DNA from: Prevotella sp. UBA4339 | GTDB lineage: Bacteria > Bacteroidota > Bacteroidia > Bacteroidales > Bacteroidaceae | Assembly (NCBI GenBank): GCA_002393725.1 | Contig: DGTJ01000081.1 | Location: forward strand, 1-33,028 | Direction: 5' to 3' | DNA length: 33,028 bases | In this document: in pieces, positions 1 to 8,044 of the stretch | How positions within the stretch are numbered: position 1 is the first letter of the stretch | How the letters are laid out: the number at the start of each line of letters is the position of its first letter | Position numbers and translations under genes: made by a program | Notes under the pieces: model-generated | Databases searched by the model: none | The model's input: the letters and a program-made list of their open reading frames with translations, nothing else | Told to the model about the DNA's origin: nothing

Positions 1-103
1 TCGGCGGGGGTGAACGAGCGGGTGCTTACAAAAAATATTTGAGAATAACGAATCAAAACAGTTTATAATGTATCATAACAGATAATGACGGGAATATTTT
101 TAT

Positions 104-111
104 TATCTTTG
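104..111 (+). promoter_or_regulatory. Bacteroidetes -7 box for the HU-like gene
   Basis: TATCTTTG fits the Bacteroidetes -7 consensus TAnnTTTG. I see no clear TTTG about 19-21 bases upstream. The leader to the start codon at 223 is about 105 bases, which is long. Bases 1-103 hold no gene I can support. Confidence 0.6.
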
Positions 112-222
112 CATCGTCAAAGGGAAAGTACGAAGGCAGTGCGCAGGCCGGAGGCTGAACCGGAGACAACGAGATTATTCAACAACTTATCATCAACTAT
201 CTAAACAAGAAAGGAGACAAAA

Positions 223-408
223 ATGATTGAACTGTATCTTTCAAAAGTGACTGAGAATTCCGAGACCGAGAAGGCGGGCAACTTCTATGCCCGAGTGAGT
301 TACAAACAGACCATGAACGTGCAGGACATGGCGCACCAAATAGACCAAAGAAAAACCCCACAGAACTCTACGGAGACTCTGTGGGGTTTCTGTTTCTGTA
401 GCCAATAA
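223..408 (+). pseudogene. 5' remnant of an HU-like DNA-binding protein gene
   Basis: The first 38 or so codons resemble the N-terminus of the HU/IHF-like DNA-binding proteins common in Bacteroides and Prevotella (start MIELYLSKVTENSETEK, then NFYARVSYKQTMNVQDMA). Family members run well over 100 residues. Here the similarity stops near base 337, and the frame then reads through the guaA terminator hairpin to a stop at 408, giving 61 residues. The DNA-binding arm and C-terminal half are missing. The promoter, long leader and an AAGGAG motif six bases before the ATG are intact. AAGGAG is notable because Bacteroidetes rarely use Shine-Dalgarno pairing. It is probably a deletion remnant. Assignment to the HU-like family is from recall of the N-terminal sequence only. 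Confidence 0.55.
353..389 (-). terminator. guaA terminator, probably bidirectional
   Basis: A 12-bp outer stem pairs 353-364 with 378-389 (core CCCCACAGA/TCTGTGGGG). Inside it, CTC/GAG (366-368 with 373-375) closes a TACG tetraloop. The U-run on the minus strand lies at 351-355, and the plus strand also ends in a T-rich stretch, so it may stop transcription from both sides. Confidence 0.85.
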
Positions 409-2037
409 CTACTCCCACTCGATCGTTGCCGGTGGTTTTGAGGATATATCGTAGCAGACGCGATTGACACCGCGAACCTTGTTGATAATCTCATTCGAGA
501 CCTTCGCCATGAAGTCGTAAGGCAGATGAGCCCAGTCGGCTGTCATTGCATCGGTAGACGTAACAGCACGTAGGGCTACAGGATGCTCGTAAGTACGCTC
601 GTCGCCCATCACGCCGACACTGCGAACGGTAGAAAGCAGTATCGCACCAGCCTGCCATATCTGATCGTAAAGAGAAACTTCAATCACGCCGTCCTTCATA
701 TCTGCCGGCACACCTGCAGCAAGGACCTTGCGGGCCTCCTCGCCAGAGAGCTTCACCTTGTAGTCACGAAGACCGCGGATATAGATATCGTCGGCATCCT
801 GCAGGATACGGACCTTCTCGGGAGTGATGTCACCCAGGATACGGACTGCAAGACCAGGCCCCGGGAACGGATGACGAGTGATAAGATGCTCCGGCATGCC
901 GAGCTGACGGCCTACACGACGCACCTCGTCCTTGAAGAGCCACTTCAGCGGCTCGCAGAGCTGCAGGCGCATCTCCTTAGGCAGACCGCCTACATTATGA
1001 TGACTCTTGATAACCTTGCCCGTGATATTCAGACTCTCAATACGGTCGGGATAGATAGTACCCTGCGCAAGCCACTTGGCATCGGTGATCTTCTTCGCCT
1101 CAGCATTGAACACCTCGACGAAGTCACGGCCAATGATCTTACGCTTCTGCTCAGGATCGGTGACGCCTGCAAGATCGCCAAAGAACTTCCCGCTGGCATC
1201 GACACCTATAACATTGAGTCCCAGCACCTTGTAATCATCCATCACCTGAGTGAACTCATTCTTACGGAGCATGCCATGATCGACGAAGATACACGTAAGA
1301 CGATTGCCGATGGCACGATTCAGAAGAACAGCCGCAACTGATGAATCTACTCCGCCACTGAGTCCGAGAATAACACGGTCGTTACCCAACTGCTGTTTCA
1401 GTTCTGCCACCGTTGAGTCTACAAACGAGGATGCACTCCACTCCTGCCTGGAGCCGCAGATGTCGACCACGAAATTCTGAAGGAGCTGCTTGCCCTGAAG
1501 CGTGTGGAACACTTCCGGATGGAACTGTACAGCCCAGACACCAGCGGTATCAGGCGACAGGTGCCGGGTGTTGGTGAATGCTGCATTCACCACGTCGGCC
1601 GTAGAGCCGATCACCTCAAAGCCTTCGGGGATGGCCGTAATGGTATCTCCATGCGACATCCATACCTGAGAATGCTGCTCGAAGCCCTTGAAAAGAGGAT
1701 TGGCAGTATCTACCGTCTGCAGATTAGCACGCCCGTACTCACGGCTGTCAGCCTTCTCAACCTTGCCGCCAAGGGTATGGGAGATGAACTGAGCGCCATA
1801 GCAGATGCCCAATACAGGGATCTTGCCCACAAACTGGCTCAAGTCCACCTTGAAAGCCTCCGGATCGTGTACGGAATAAGGCGAACCGCTCAGGATCACA
1901 CCAATCACCGACGGATCGTCCTTCGGGAACTTGTTGTAAGGCATAATCTCGCAGAAGGTGTCCAGCTCGCGCACACGACGACCTATAAGCTGTGTGGTCT
2001 GTGAGCCAAAGTCCAAAATAATTATCTTCTGTGTCAT
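409..2037 (-). CDS. guaA: GMP synthase (glutamine-hydrolysing)
   Basis: It converts XMP, glutamine and ATP to GMP in the cytoplasm, the last step of guanine nucleotide synthesis. The N-terminal class I glutamine amidotransferase shows the nucleophile Cys79 in GICYGAQ and His173/Glu175 in QFHPE. The ATP pyrophosphatase domain starts with the P-loop SGGVDSS (227-233). The C-terminal dimerisation domain ends in the usual KPPATIEWE. At 542 residues it is complete and slightly longer than the E. coli enzyme. It lies 15 bases downstream of the MurU-like gene on the same strand, so the two are probably co-transcribed, and it ends 20 bases before a strong hairpin terminator. Confidence 0.98.
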   Translation of the reverse strand: MTQKIIILDFGSQTTQLIGRRVRELDTFCEIMPYNKFPKDDPSVIGVILSGSPYSVHDPEAFKVDLSQFVGKIPVLGICYGAQFISHTLGGKVEKADSREYGRANLQTVDTANPLFKGFEQHSQVWMSHGDTITAIPEGFEVIGSTADVVNAAFTNTRHLSPDTAGVWAVQFHPEVFHTLQGKQLLQNFVVDICGSRQEWSASSFVDSTVAELKQQLGNDRVILGLSGGVDSSVAAVLLNRAIGNRLTCIFVDHGMLRKNEFTQVMDDYKVLGLNVIGVDASGKFFGDLAGVTDPEQKRKIIGRDFVEVFNAEAKKITDAKWLAQGTIYPDRIESLNITGKVIKSHHNVGGLPKEMRLQLCEPLKWLFKDEVRRVGRQLGMPEHLITRHPFPGPGLAVRILGDITPEKVRILQDADDIYIRGLRDYKVKLSGEEARKVLAAGVPADMKDGVIEVSLYDQIWQAGAILLSTVRSVGVMGDERTYEHPVALRAVTSTDAMTADWAHLPYDFMAKVSNEIINKVRGVNRVCYDISSKPPATIEWE

Positions 2038-2052
2038 ATATAATATAATGTA

Positions 2053-2808
2053 TTAGTGTCTATTCTTCAGAAATTCCTCTGCCGCATCAAGGGAGTCGAT
2101 CTTACCTACATCAATCATCTCAAGATCATCTTTTGCCAGGCCGACAATCTTTGCACGATGGCATACAGAGAGATAGAAGTCGATTATTCCGAACTTGTCA
2201 GGGAACCTGTCCATCAGCTGGAACAATCGAGGGGAGAAAGAGTGAATGCCACTGAAGGCAAACATGTTCAGTTCTTCGCCATGCTGCGAAAGACCTGTAC
2301 GGCGCACATACTCATAAGGACTCTTCACCTCGCCCGTCTCAATATTCTTCCACCCCATGAGCCTCATGCCATTGTCGAAGAGCAGGTAGCGCTTGGTCTT
2401 GCGCTTGCTTACGAGCAGCACCGCATCTTCTTCGTCAAGATGCTGACGAGACAGCCAGCCATAGTCGACATTGTCGAGAATATCCACATTATGAATAAGA
2501 ATAGGAGCATCATCAGCAAACAGAGGAGCAGCTTTCTTGAGTCCCCCACCCGTCTCAAGCAACATGTCAGACTCGTCGCTGAACTGTACAAGCGGAGCAT
2601 AATCCTGCCTGGCAACATGACGACGGATATCTTCAGCAAAATGATGGATATTGACTACGAAGTGGTCATAGCCGAAGCTTTGTAGCTTTATGATTGTACG
2701 GTCGATAAGAGGCATACCACCTATAGGGACCAGCGCCTTAGGCATAGTGTCCGTCAGGGGTTTCAGGCGGGTACCAAGACCCGCAGCTAAAATCATAGCC
2801 TGCTTCAT
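2053..2808 (-). CDS. murU: MurU-like sugar-1-phosphate nucleotidyltransferase
   Basis: This is a nucleotidyltransferase of the NTP_transferase family. The signature LAAGLGTRLKPLTDTMPKAL (residues 8-27) includes the catalytic Lys24, and Asp109 in HNVD is the probable metal-binding residue. At 251 residues it has no left-handed beta-helix acyltransferase domain, so it is not GlmU-like. Size and signature fit MurU, which makes UDP-MurNAc from MurNAc-1-phosphate and UTP in cell-wall recycling. An AmgK-type kinase that would supply that substrate lies at 13024. Mannose-1-phosphate guanylyltransferase is the main alternative. Only 12 bases separate its start from the U-run of the tRNA-Phe terminator, and no TAnnTTTG box lies between, so it may depend on read-through from the tRNA promoter. 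Confidence 0.8.
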   Translation of the reverse strand: MKQAMILAAGLGTRLKPLTDTMPKALVPIGGMPLIDRTIIKLQSFGYDHFVVNIHHFAEDIRRHVARQDYAPLVQFSDESDMLLETGGGLKKAAPLFADDAPILIHNVDILDNVDYGWLSRQHLDEEDAVLLVSKRKTKRYLLFDNGMRLMGWKNIETGEVKSPYEYVRRTGLSQHGEELNMFAFSGIHSFSPRLFQLMDRFPDKFGIIDFYLSVCHRAKIVGLAKDDLEMIDVGKIDSLDAAEEFLKNRH

Positions 2809-2820
2809 ATCTTGTCTCTA

Positions 2821-2859
2821 TTAAAAGAAAACCCGGCTGCCAAGAAGCAAGACCGGGCT
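2821..2859 (-). terminator. terminator after tRNA-Phe
   Basis: On the minus strand AGCCCGG (2853-2859) pairs with CCGGGTT (2830-2836), 7 bp with one G-U pair, followed by a T-rich run over 2821-2830. It sits between tRNA-Phe and the MurU-like gene and may act as a partial terminator. Confidence 0.8.
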
Positions 2860-2873
2860 AATGAAAGGAGGAG

Positions 2874-2946
2874 TGGTACCTCCAGGAATCGAACCGGGGA
2901 CACACGGATTTTCAGTCCGATGCTCTACCAACTGAGCTAAGGCACC
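2874..2946 (-). tRNA. tRNA-Phe (GAA)
   Basis: This is a 73-base cloverleaf. The acceptor stem GGTGCCT/AGGTACC contains one G-T pair, the D-arm is TAGCTCAGTTGGTAGAGC, and the T-arm has GGTTCGATTCC. The anticodon loop CTGAAAA gives anticodon GAA for phenylalanine. The discriminator base is A, and CCA is not encoded, so it must be added after transcription. Confidence 0.97.
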
Positions 2947-2978
2947 ATGTCTGGTTGCAATCCTTTCGTTTGCGGGTG

Positions 2979-3010
2979 CAAAGGTACTACATTTTTTCGA
3001 ACCCACCAAA
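2979..3010 (-). promoter_or_regulatory. tRNA-Phe promoter
   Basis: On the minus strand TTTG (3007-3010) lies 20 bases before TACCTTTG (2979-2986), a good Bacteroidetes promoter. The expected start is about 25 bases upstream of the tRNA 5' end. It may also drive the MurU-like gene and guaA. The rest of 2947-3055 is AT-rich with no gene. Confidence 0.85.
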
Positions 3011-3055
3011 TTTTTTCCCAATTATTTTTCTATTTTTTATTTATTTCCTTTTATC

Positions 3056-4159
3056 TCATAGCGGATTCCAACCCTGAGCTTTCAACTCAAACTCCTGATT
3101 ATCACGCGTTACGAGCACTTTTCCGAACTTCTCGTCAGTGATATGCCCTATAAGCTTGATTCCATCGATTCTCTCGATTTTCTCATGATCACCGATGGGA
3201 ACAGTGAACAAGAGCTCATAGTCTTCGCCGCCATTAAGAGCACAGGTGGTGACGTTCATATTCATCTCCTCTGCCATCACTGCTGTCTGATAGTCGATGG
3301 GGATATTCTTCTCATAAATTCTGCAGCCTACATGCGACTGCTTACAGATATGCATGATTTCGGAACTCAGCCCGTCACTGATATCCATCATGGCAGTAGG
3401 TTTGATGCCAGCCTCGCGCAGTTTCTCTATGATATCTCCACGGGCCTCAGCCTGTAACTGGCGCTGAAGGAGGTATTCCTTACCGCTGAAATCCGGCTGG
3501 AAATCCTTCTGGAGAGCAAACTGCGACTTGAGGTTTGCGAGTTTCTTCTCATCGCCCTGGGCCTTGGCCTCATCCATCTTCCTGCGCAAGTCATCCAGCT
3601 GACCATAATACACAGCCTTTTCGCGCTCAAGCAGCTGAAGACCCATGTAGGCTGCACCGAGGTCGCCAGACACACATACGAGATCAGTATCCTTGGCACC
3701 ATTGCGATAAACTATGTCTTCCTTCTTAGCCTCGCCTATACAGGTAATGCTGATGGCAAGTCCTGTGAAGCTGGATGTTGTGTCGCCTCCGACGATATCT
3801 ACATTCCACTTCTCACAGGCCAGTTTGATGCCCTCATAGAGTTCCTCTACGTCTTCCACTGTGAAACGCTTGCTCAAGGCCAGTGACACGGTGATCTGCC
3901 GAGGGGTGCCGTTCATGGCAAAGACATCGCTGATATTCACCATTGCAGACTTGTATCCAAGATGGCGGAGATCGATATAGGTAAGGTCGAAATGCACTCC
4001 CTCCATCAGCAAGTCAGTAGTTACGAGCACTTCCTTGTCAGGATAGCTAAGTACGGCGCAGTCATCTCCTACGCCGTACTTTGTTGATTCATTCTGCGGC
4101 TTGATGTCCTTAGTGAGGCGGTCTATCAAGCCAAATTCGCCTATTTTTTGGATTTCCAT
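3056..4159 (-). CDS. thiL: thiamine-monophosphate kinase
   Basis: It phosphorylates thiamine monophosphate with ATP to thiamine pyrophosphate in the cytoplasm. The PurM-like fold is supported by the N-terminal GVGDDCAVL (29-37), TDLLMEGVHFDL, NISDVFAMNG, VGGDTT (123-128), MMDISDGLSSE, and the C-terminal NGGEDYELLF. At 367 residues it is longer than the usual 320-330, because residues about 180-235 form a charged, helix-prone insert rich in Lys, Glu and Gln. As I recall, Bacteroidetes ThiL proteins often carry an insert here. Its start overlaps the end of the phosphorylase gene by 19 bases, so it is the last gene of the sppA operon. Confidence 0.96.
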   Translation of the reverse strand: MEIQKIGEFGLIDRLTKDIKPQNESTKYGVGDDCAVLSYPDKEVLVTTDLLMEGVHFDLTYIDLRHLGYKSAMVNISDVFAMNGTPRQITVSLALSKRFTVEDVEELYEGIKLACEKWNVDIVGGDTTSSFTGLAISITCIGEAKKEDIVYRNGAKDTDLVCVSGDLGAAYMGLQLLEREKAVYYGQLDDLRRKMDEAKAQGDEKKLANLKSQFALQKDFQPDFSGKEYLLQRQLQAEARGDIIEKLREAGIKPTAMMDISDGLSSEIMHICKQSHVGCRIYEKNIPIDYQTAVMAEEMNMNVTTCALNGGEDYELLFTVPIGDHEKIERIDGIKLIGHITDEKFGKVLVTRDNQEFELKAQGWNPL

Positions 4160-5022
4160 GTTTCTGTCGGGTGACTGGTATTATACAACTCCTTCGACTC
4201 ACTCTCTATTCTCTCAGCACGCATGATCATCTCACGCATAATCTCCGTCATGAAGGGCTGTGCCTTATTGGCAGCCTCCTGCACGTCTTCATGACTTACC
4301 TCTACAGGCACGTCGAAGCCGCCCAGGTCAGTGATGACAGACATACCGAAGGTGCGGATGCCGCAATGGTGGGCAACGATGACCTCTGGCACCGTAGACA
4401 TGCCCACAGCATCACCACCAAGCATACGATACATCTTATATTCGGCAGGAGTCTCGAAAGTTGGTCCCTGTACTCCTACATAGACGCCGTACGTGATACG
4501 TATCTTACGCTCCCTGGCTATAACCGCAGCCTCCTTTATAAGGTTGCGGTCATAAGTCTCGTGCATGTCGGGGAAGCGCGGACCTGTAGGGTAGTTCTTT
4601 CCCCGCAGAGGATGCTCCGGGAACATGTTGATATGGTCTGTAATTATCATGAGATCGCCAATCTTGAATGCGGGATTCATGCCGCCGGCAGCATTCGACA
4701 CGAAAAGGGTCTTTATGCCCAGCTCATACATCACCCTGACAGGGAATGTCACCTCCTTCATGGAGTAGCCCTCGTAGAAATGAAAACGTCCCTGCATGGC
4801 AAGGATATCCACTCCACCGAGTTTTCCGAAGATCAGCTTTCCGCTGTGACCTTCTACCGTTGACACAGGGAAATTGGGAATCTCAGAATACGGGAACTCC
4901 GTCTTCTCTGTTATTTCTGAAGCTAATTGTCCGAGGCCTGTCCCCAGCACTATCGCCGTCTTCGGACTTGATGTCATCCTTGCCTTTAGCCAGGATGCTG
5001 TTTCTTGAATTCTTTCGTACAT
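4141..5022 (-). CDS. punA: purine nucleoside phosphorylase (PNP-I/MTAP family)
   Basis: It splits purine nucleosides with phosphate to base and ribose-1-phosphate for purine salvage. It belongs to the trimeric family. The phosphate loop is GTGLG (27-31), followed by EGHSGKL, RFHFYEGY, SNAAGGMN (109-116), GPTFET (186-191) and GMSTVPEV (207-214). At 293 residues it has normal length. The residue matching human PNP Asn243, which contacts O6/N7 of 6-oxopurines, is Asp232 here (VITDLGG), as in adenosine-using MTAP enzymes, so specificity may not be limited to inosine and guanosine. The first 140 bases overlap the 3' end of lpxK in another frame, and the 3' end overlaps thiL. Confidence 0.93.
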   Translation of the reverse strand: MYERIQETASWLKARMTSSPKTAIVLGTGLGQLASEITEKTEFPYSEIPNFPVSTVEGHSGKLIFGKLGGVDILAMQGRFHFYEGYSMKEVTFPVRVMYELGIKTLFVSNAAGGMNPAFKIGDLMIITDHINMFPEHPLRGKNYPTGPRFPDMHETYDRNLIKEAAVIARERKIRITYGVYVGVQGPTFETPAEYKMYRMLGGDAVGMSTVPEVIVAHHCGIRTFGMSVITDLGGFDVPVEVSHEDVQEAANKAQPFMTEIMREMIMRAERIESESKELYNTSHPTETWKSKK

Positions 5023-6091
5023 AACCTATGATTTTTTCGTTAAACGATTCTTCACCTTCCAACATAAAGGCCACCTTTACCGGTAAGGCATAGATATTCT
5101 GCCTTACCTCTTCGCTCAAGCCTTCGACATTCTGCAGTCTTACTGCATCCTTCTCAGTGGTAACAATCACCTTGGGCGACTGCATGGCAGCGAATGCCTC
5201 ATTTATACGCCTTACATCTTTCTTCCTGAAACTATGGTGATCACCGAATCTGAGCGGACTGACACTTCCTGCCAGCGGCTGAATATCCAAATACATCTGC
5301 CTTGGTGACGCTATGCCTGTAAGCAGAAGCACATTCTTCCCCCTGAGACTCTCAAGAGAAGTATCAGCATCATTGGAACTCTTGCTGAAGATGGGAGTAA
5401 GATTGTCGTATTCCAATGTCGTGAAGTATAGCTCCTGATAGGGATAGAGACTCATCTGCTTGGTCAGCACACGGAAATCCATCGGGGTAAGCGTCTTCGG
5501 ACATTTCGTGACGATGACGATATCTGCCCTGTCCTTACAGCTGACAGGCTCACGAAGCCTTCCTGCAGGCAACAGCCCGTCATGAATCACCAGACGGCGG
5601 TAATCCACAAGGAGGATATTCACCCCTGGCTTGACGTAACGATGCTGAAAGGCGTCATCAAGCAGGATCACGTCGACAGCTTTCTTAGTATATTCGCCAC
5701 TGAGAAGATTCTCAATCCCCCTTGTGCGCTTCTTGTCTACCGCTACATCGATGTCCTTGAACTTCTGCTTCATCTGATATGGCTCATCACCGATGTCTCT
5801 CATCGGAGTGTCATCATCCGCGAGCAGGAATCCCCTGCTCTTTCGCTTGTAACCCCTGCTGAGCACAGCTACATGCAGCTGCTTTTCCAGCAGTCTGACA
5901 AGATACTCCACATGCGGCGTCTTGCCTGTCCCTCCTACAGTGAGATTACCAACAGATATAACAGGAGTAGCAAATGACCGGCTCTTCAGGATATTCACCT
6001 CAAAGAGGAAATTCCTGAATCTCACTCCACAGCCGTAAAGCCAGCTCAGTGGAAGCAATAACTTATTGACCTTAATAAAGTCTCCTTCCAA
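4883..6091 (-). CDS. lpxK: tetraacyldisaccharide 4'-kinase
   Basis: It phosphorylates the 4' position of the lipid A precursor at the inner membrane face. Hydrophobic residues 10-22 form the N-terminal membrane-associating helix, and the Walker A region is VGNLTVGGTGKTPH (47-60). DDAFQHRYV, DYRRL, and TTEKDAVRL near the C-terminus are also typical. The start is a TTG at 6091: the upstream frame is closed by TAG a few codons earlier, and no ATG fits the conserved N-terminus. The last 46 codons run out of frame into the phosphorylase gene and read as a low-complexity polar tail unlike the LpxK core. It follows sppA by 15 bases. Confidence 0.95.
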   Translation of the reverse strand: MEGDFIKVNKLLLPLSWLYGCGVRFRNFLFEVNILKSRSFATPVISVGNLTVGGTGKTPHVEYLVRLLEKQLHVAVLSRGYKRKSRGFLLADDDTPMRDIGDEPYQMKQKFKDIDVAVDKKRTRGIENLLSGEYTKKAVDVILLDDAFQHRYVKPGVNILLVDYRRLVIHDGLLPAGRLREPVSCKDRADIVIVTKCPKTLTPMDFRVLTKQMSLYPYQELYFTTLEYDNLTPIFSKSSNDADTSLESLRGKNVLLLTGIASPRQMYLDIQPLAGSVSPLRFGDHHSFRKKDVRRINEAFAAMQSPKVIVTTEKDAVRLQNVEGLSEEVRQNIYALPVKVAFMLEGEESFNEKIIGYVRKNSRNSILAKGKDDIKSEDGDSAGDRPRTISFRNNREDGVPVF

Positions 6092-6106
6092 AGCTCTCTA
6101 TATTTT

Positions 6107-7915
6107 CTACTTCACTCTGATATCATCAAGCATACGAGCCTGAATACGACTTCCGTCCTTCACCGTCTGGCGCAGTTCCATCATCGGCTCATACAAGTCA
6201 CCCAAGAACAGCTTCAGCTCTTCTTGTATCTTTCCGTCAAGGTAGGATCCCTTGCTACTTGACGGGAACAGCTGGTCCATCCAACTGACCTTTCCTGGAT
6301 ATGTCTCTGTATGATACTCGCTAAGCTTTGCCAGTTCCGCAGCCTTCTTCACGGCATCATCCAGGCTTCCGAGTTTATCTACGAGCTTAATCTTCACTGC
6401 ATCGGAAGCGAGCCACACACGGCCTTGCGCTATAGAGTCTACAGCAGCAGGCTTGATGCCGCGACCTTCTGATACGATGCTGAGGAAGTTCTGATACCCA
6501 CGGTTGACTGATGTCTGAAGGAAGTTCATCACTGCCGCATTATCCTTGCCGAGAACAAGGTCAGTCTCGTAATCTGAATATTTGTTTGTTGTGACACCGT
6601 CGAATGTTACGCCAAGCTTATCCTGAACCAGTCCACTGAAATTAGGTACAAGCCCGAAGATTCCGATACTGCCGGTAACCGTTGTCGGCTCTGCAAAGAT
6701 ATAGTTTGCCGGAGAACTGATCCAGTAGCCGCCAGAAGCAGCAGCGCCTCCCATAGAGACTACTACAGGCTTCTTTGCCTTTACAAGCTTTATTGCATGG
6801 CGGATCTGCTCAGATGCATAGGCACTGCCGCCGCCAGAGTTTACACGGAACACTACAGCCTTGACATCGTCGTCATCGGCAAGCTTACGCAAGTCCTCTG
6901 CCGTAGTCTTGCCTACAATATTATGCCCGCCTCCGTAAAGGGGGTCGAGAGCGGCATTGTCAACGATACTACCATATGCATAGTACACAGCTATCTCCTC
7001 TCCCTCATCCTTCTTCTTTGACTTCACGTTGAGCATGTCAGAGAGGGTGAGCTGACTGATATCATCATCCTTGCCTATCTCCAGGCGCTTCTTTATCTCG
7101 GCCTTTATCTCCTCGGGGAACAGAATCTTGTCGACCAGTTTTGACTTCACATAGTCTTTCGAATCAGCAAAGGCAATGATGCTGTCGTTGACCAACTGGT
7201 TGAGGGCAGCAGGAGTGACCTTTCGCCCTTCACCGATTTCTTTCAGCCAGTAATTCCAGATTCCATTATACAGTGCCTCTCGCTGCTCACGGTCATACTC
7301 ACTCATGTCAGTACGAGTGTTGCTCTCGACATAGCTCTTGTATTTTCCGACCTTCGCTGCCTGATACTTGATTCCAAGCTTGTCATAAAGTCCTTTCAGA
7401 TATTCCGACTTGCCTCCAAGGCCCTTGAGGTCTATAGTTCCACCTTCGTTCAGATAGACTTTGTCGGCAACAGATGCCACATAGTATGCTGCCTGCATAT
7501 ACTGGTCTGCGTATGCCACAATCCACTTCCCGCTCTTCTTAAAGTCATTCAGGGCATCGCGCAACTGCTGGGCTGTAGCAGGAGAGTCGAAAGATGCCAA
7601 TCCACCCTCCAGATAGATGCCCTTCACGTTCTCCTCATCCTTAGCCTTACGTATGCTATTTACGAGGTCGTCAAGTCCCATCGAGCTCATACCGCCCATG
7701 CCAAGAACGGCATCTACAGGCGACCCTTCCTTAGAGCGCTCATCCACCGAACCGTCCAGTCTGATGACAAACACCGAATTCTCCTTTACCTTGGTTGACG
7801 CAGTATCACTGGCTATCATACCCAACAATGAAATGACGAAAAAGAAGCCCATAACTACCATGAAGATGGCAATACCACAGACTGTGGCCAGGGTCATTTT
7901 AAAGAACTGCTTCAT
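6107..7915 (-). CDS. sppA: signal peptide peptidase SppA, 67K type
   Basis: This is a membrane serine protease that degrades cleaved signal peptides. It has an N-terminal transmembrane helix (about 8-34) and two tandem S49 domains at 602 residues, as in the long E. coli-type enzyme. The nucleophile is Ser394 in MGGAAASGGYW, in the C-terminal domain. The general base is Lys193 in GKYKS, in the N-terminal domain, matching the split Ser/Lys dyad of this family. It is the first gene of the operon with lpxK, the phosphorylase and thiL, and it diverges from groES. A standard promoter lies 33-62 bases upstream of the start. Confidence 0.96.
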   Translation of the reverse strand: MKQFFKMTLATVCGIAIFMVVMGFFFVISLLGMIASDTASTKVKENSVFVIRLDGSVDERSKEGSPVDAVLGMGGMSSMGLDDLVNSIRKAKDEENVKGIYLEGGLASFDSPATAQQLRDALNDFKKSGKWIVAYADQYMQAAYYVASVADKVYLNEGGTIDLKGLGGKSEYLKGLYDKLGIKYQAAKVGKYKSYVESNTRTDMSEYDREQREALYNGIWNYWLKEIGEGRKVTPAALNQLVNDSIIAFADSKDYVKSKLVDKILFPEEIKAEIKKRLEIGKDDDISQLTLSDMLNVKSKKKDEGEEIAVYYAYGSIVDNAALDPLYGGGHNIVGKTTAEDLRKLADDDDVKAVVFRVNSGGGSAYASEQIRHAIKLVKAKKPVVVSMGGAAASGGYWISSPANYIFAEPTTVTGSIGIFGLVPNFSGLVQDKLGVTFDGVTTNKYSDYETDLVLGKDNAAVMNFLQTSVNRGYQNFLSIVSEGRGIKPAAVDSIAQGRVWLASDAVKIKLVDKLGSLDDAVKKAAELAKLSEYHTETYPGKVSWMDQLFPSSSKGSYLDGKIQEELKLFLGDLYEPMMELRQTVKDGSRIQARMLDDIRVK

Positions 7916-7947
7916 AAAAATTTTCTAATTGGTTACGTAACTGAATG

Positions 7948-7977
7948 CAAAATTAATAATTATTTCTGATATAGCAA
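7948..7977 (-). promoter_or_regulatory. sppA operon promoter
   Basis: On the minus strand TTG (7975-7977) lies with a spacer of 19 bases (7956-7974) from TAATTTTG (7948-7955), a textbook Bacteroidetes promoter directed at sppA. Confidence 0.85.
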
Positions 7978-8002
7978 AATTTATGCACATTATTTAACTA
8001 AC

Positions 8003-8015
8003 TGACAATTTGTCA
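8003..8015. promoter_or_regulatory. 13-bp palindrome upstream of groES
   Basis: TGACAATTTGTCA is a perfect inverted repeat (6-1-6) whose edge lies 13 bases before the sigma-54-like element. It has the form of a dimer-binding operator or enhancer-binding-protein site. The regulator is unknown. Confidence 0.6.
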
Positions 8016-8028
8016 CAATCGTCAATAC

Positions 8029-8044
8029 TGGCACGCTTTTGGCA
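8029..8044 (+). promoter_or_regulatory. sigma-54 type -24/-12 promoter for groESL
   Basis: TGGCACG-N4-TGGCA differs at one base from the sigma-54 consensus TGGCACG-N4-TTGCW and keeps GG-N10-GC spacing. The expected start is near 8055, about 65 bases before groES. I find no TAnnTTTG box on the plus strand between 7921 and 8120. A small hairpin AGTCC-TTTG-GGACT lies just downstream, in the 5' UTR. Confidence 0.65.

Noticed and set aside
583..1341. 252-residue plus-strand frame opposite guaA
   Set aside because: It is the antisense reading of the conserved guaA gene, has no domain pattern and no promoter, and arises from codon bias.
4171..4863. 230-residue plus-strand frame opposite the phosphorylase gene
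   Set aside because: Antisense shadow of a clearly conserved gene, with no family resemblance.
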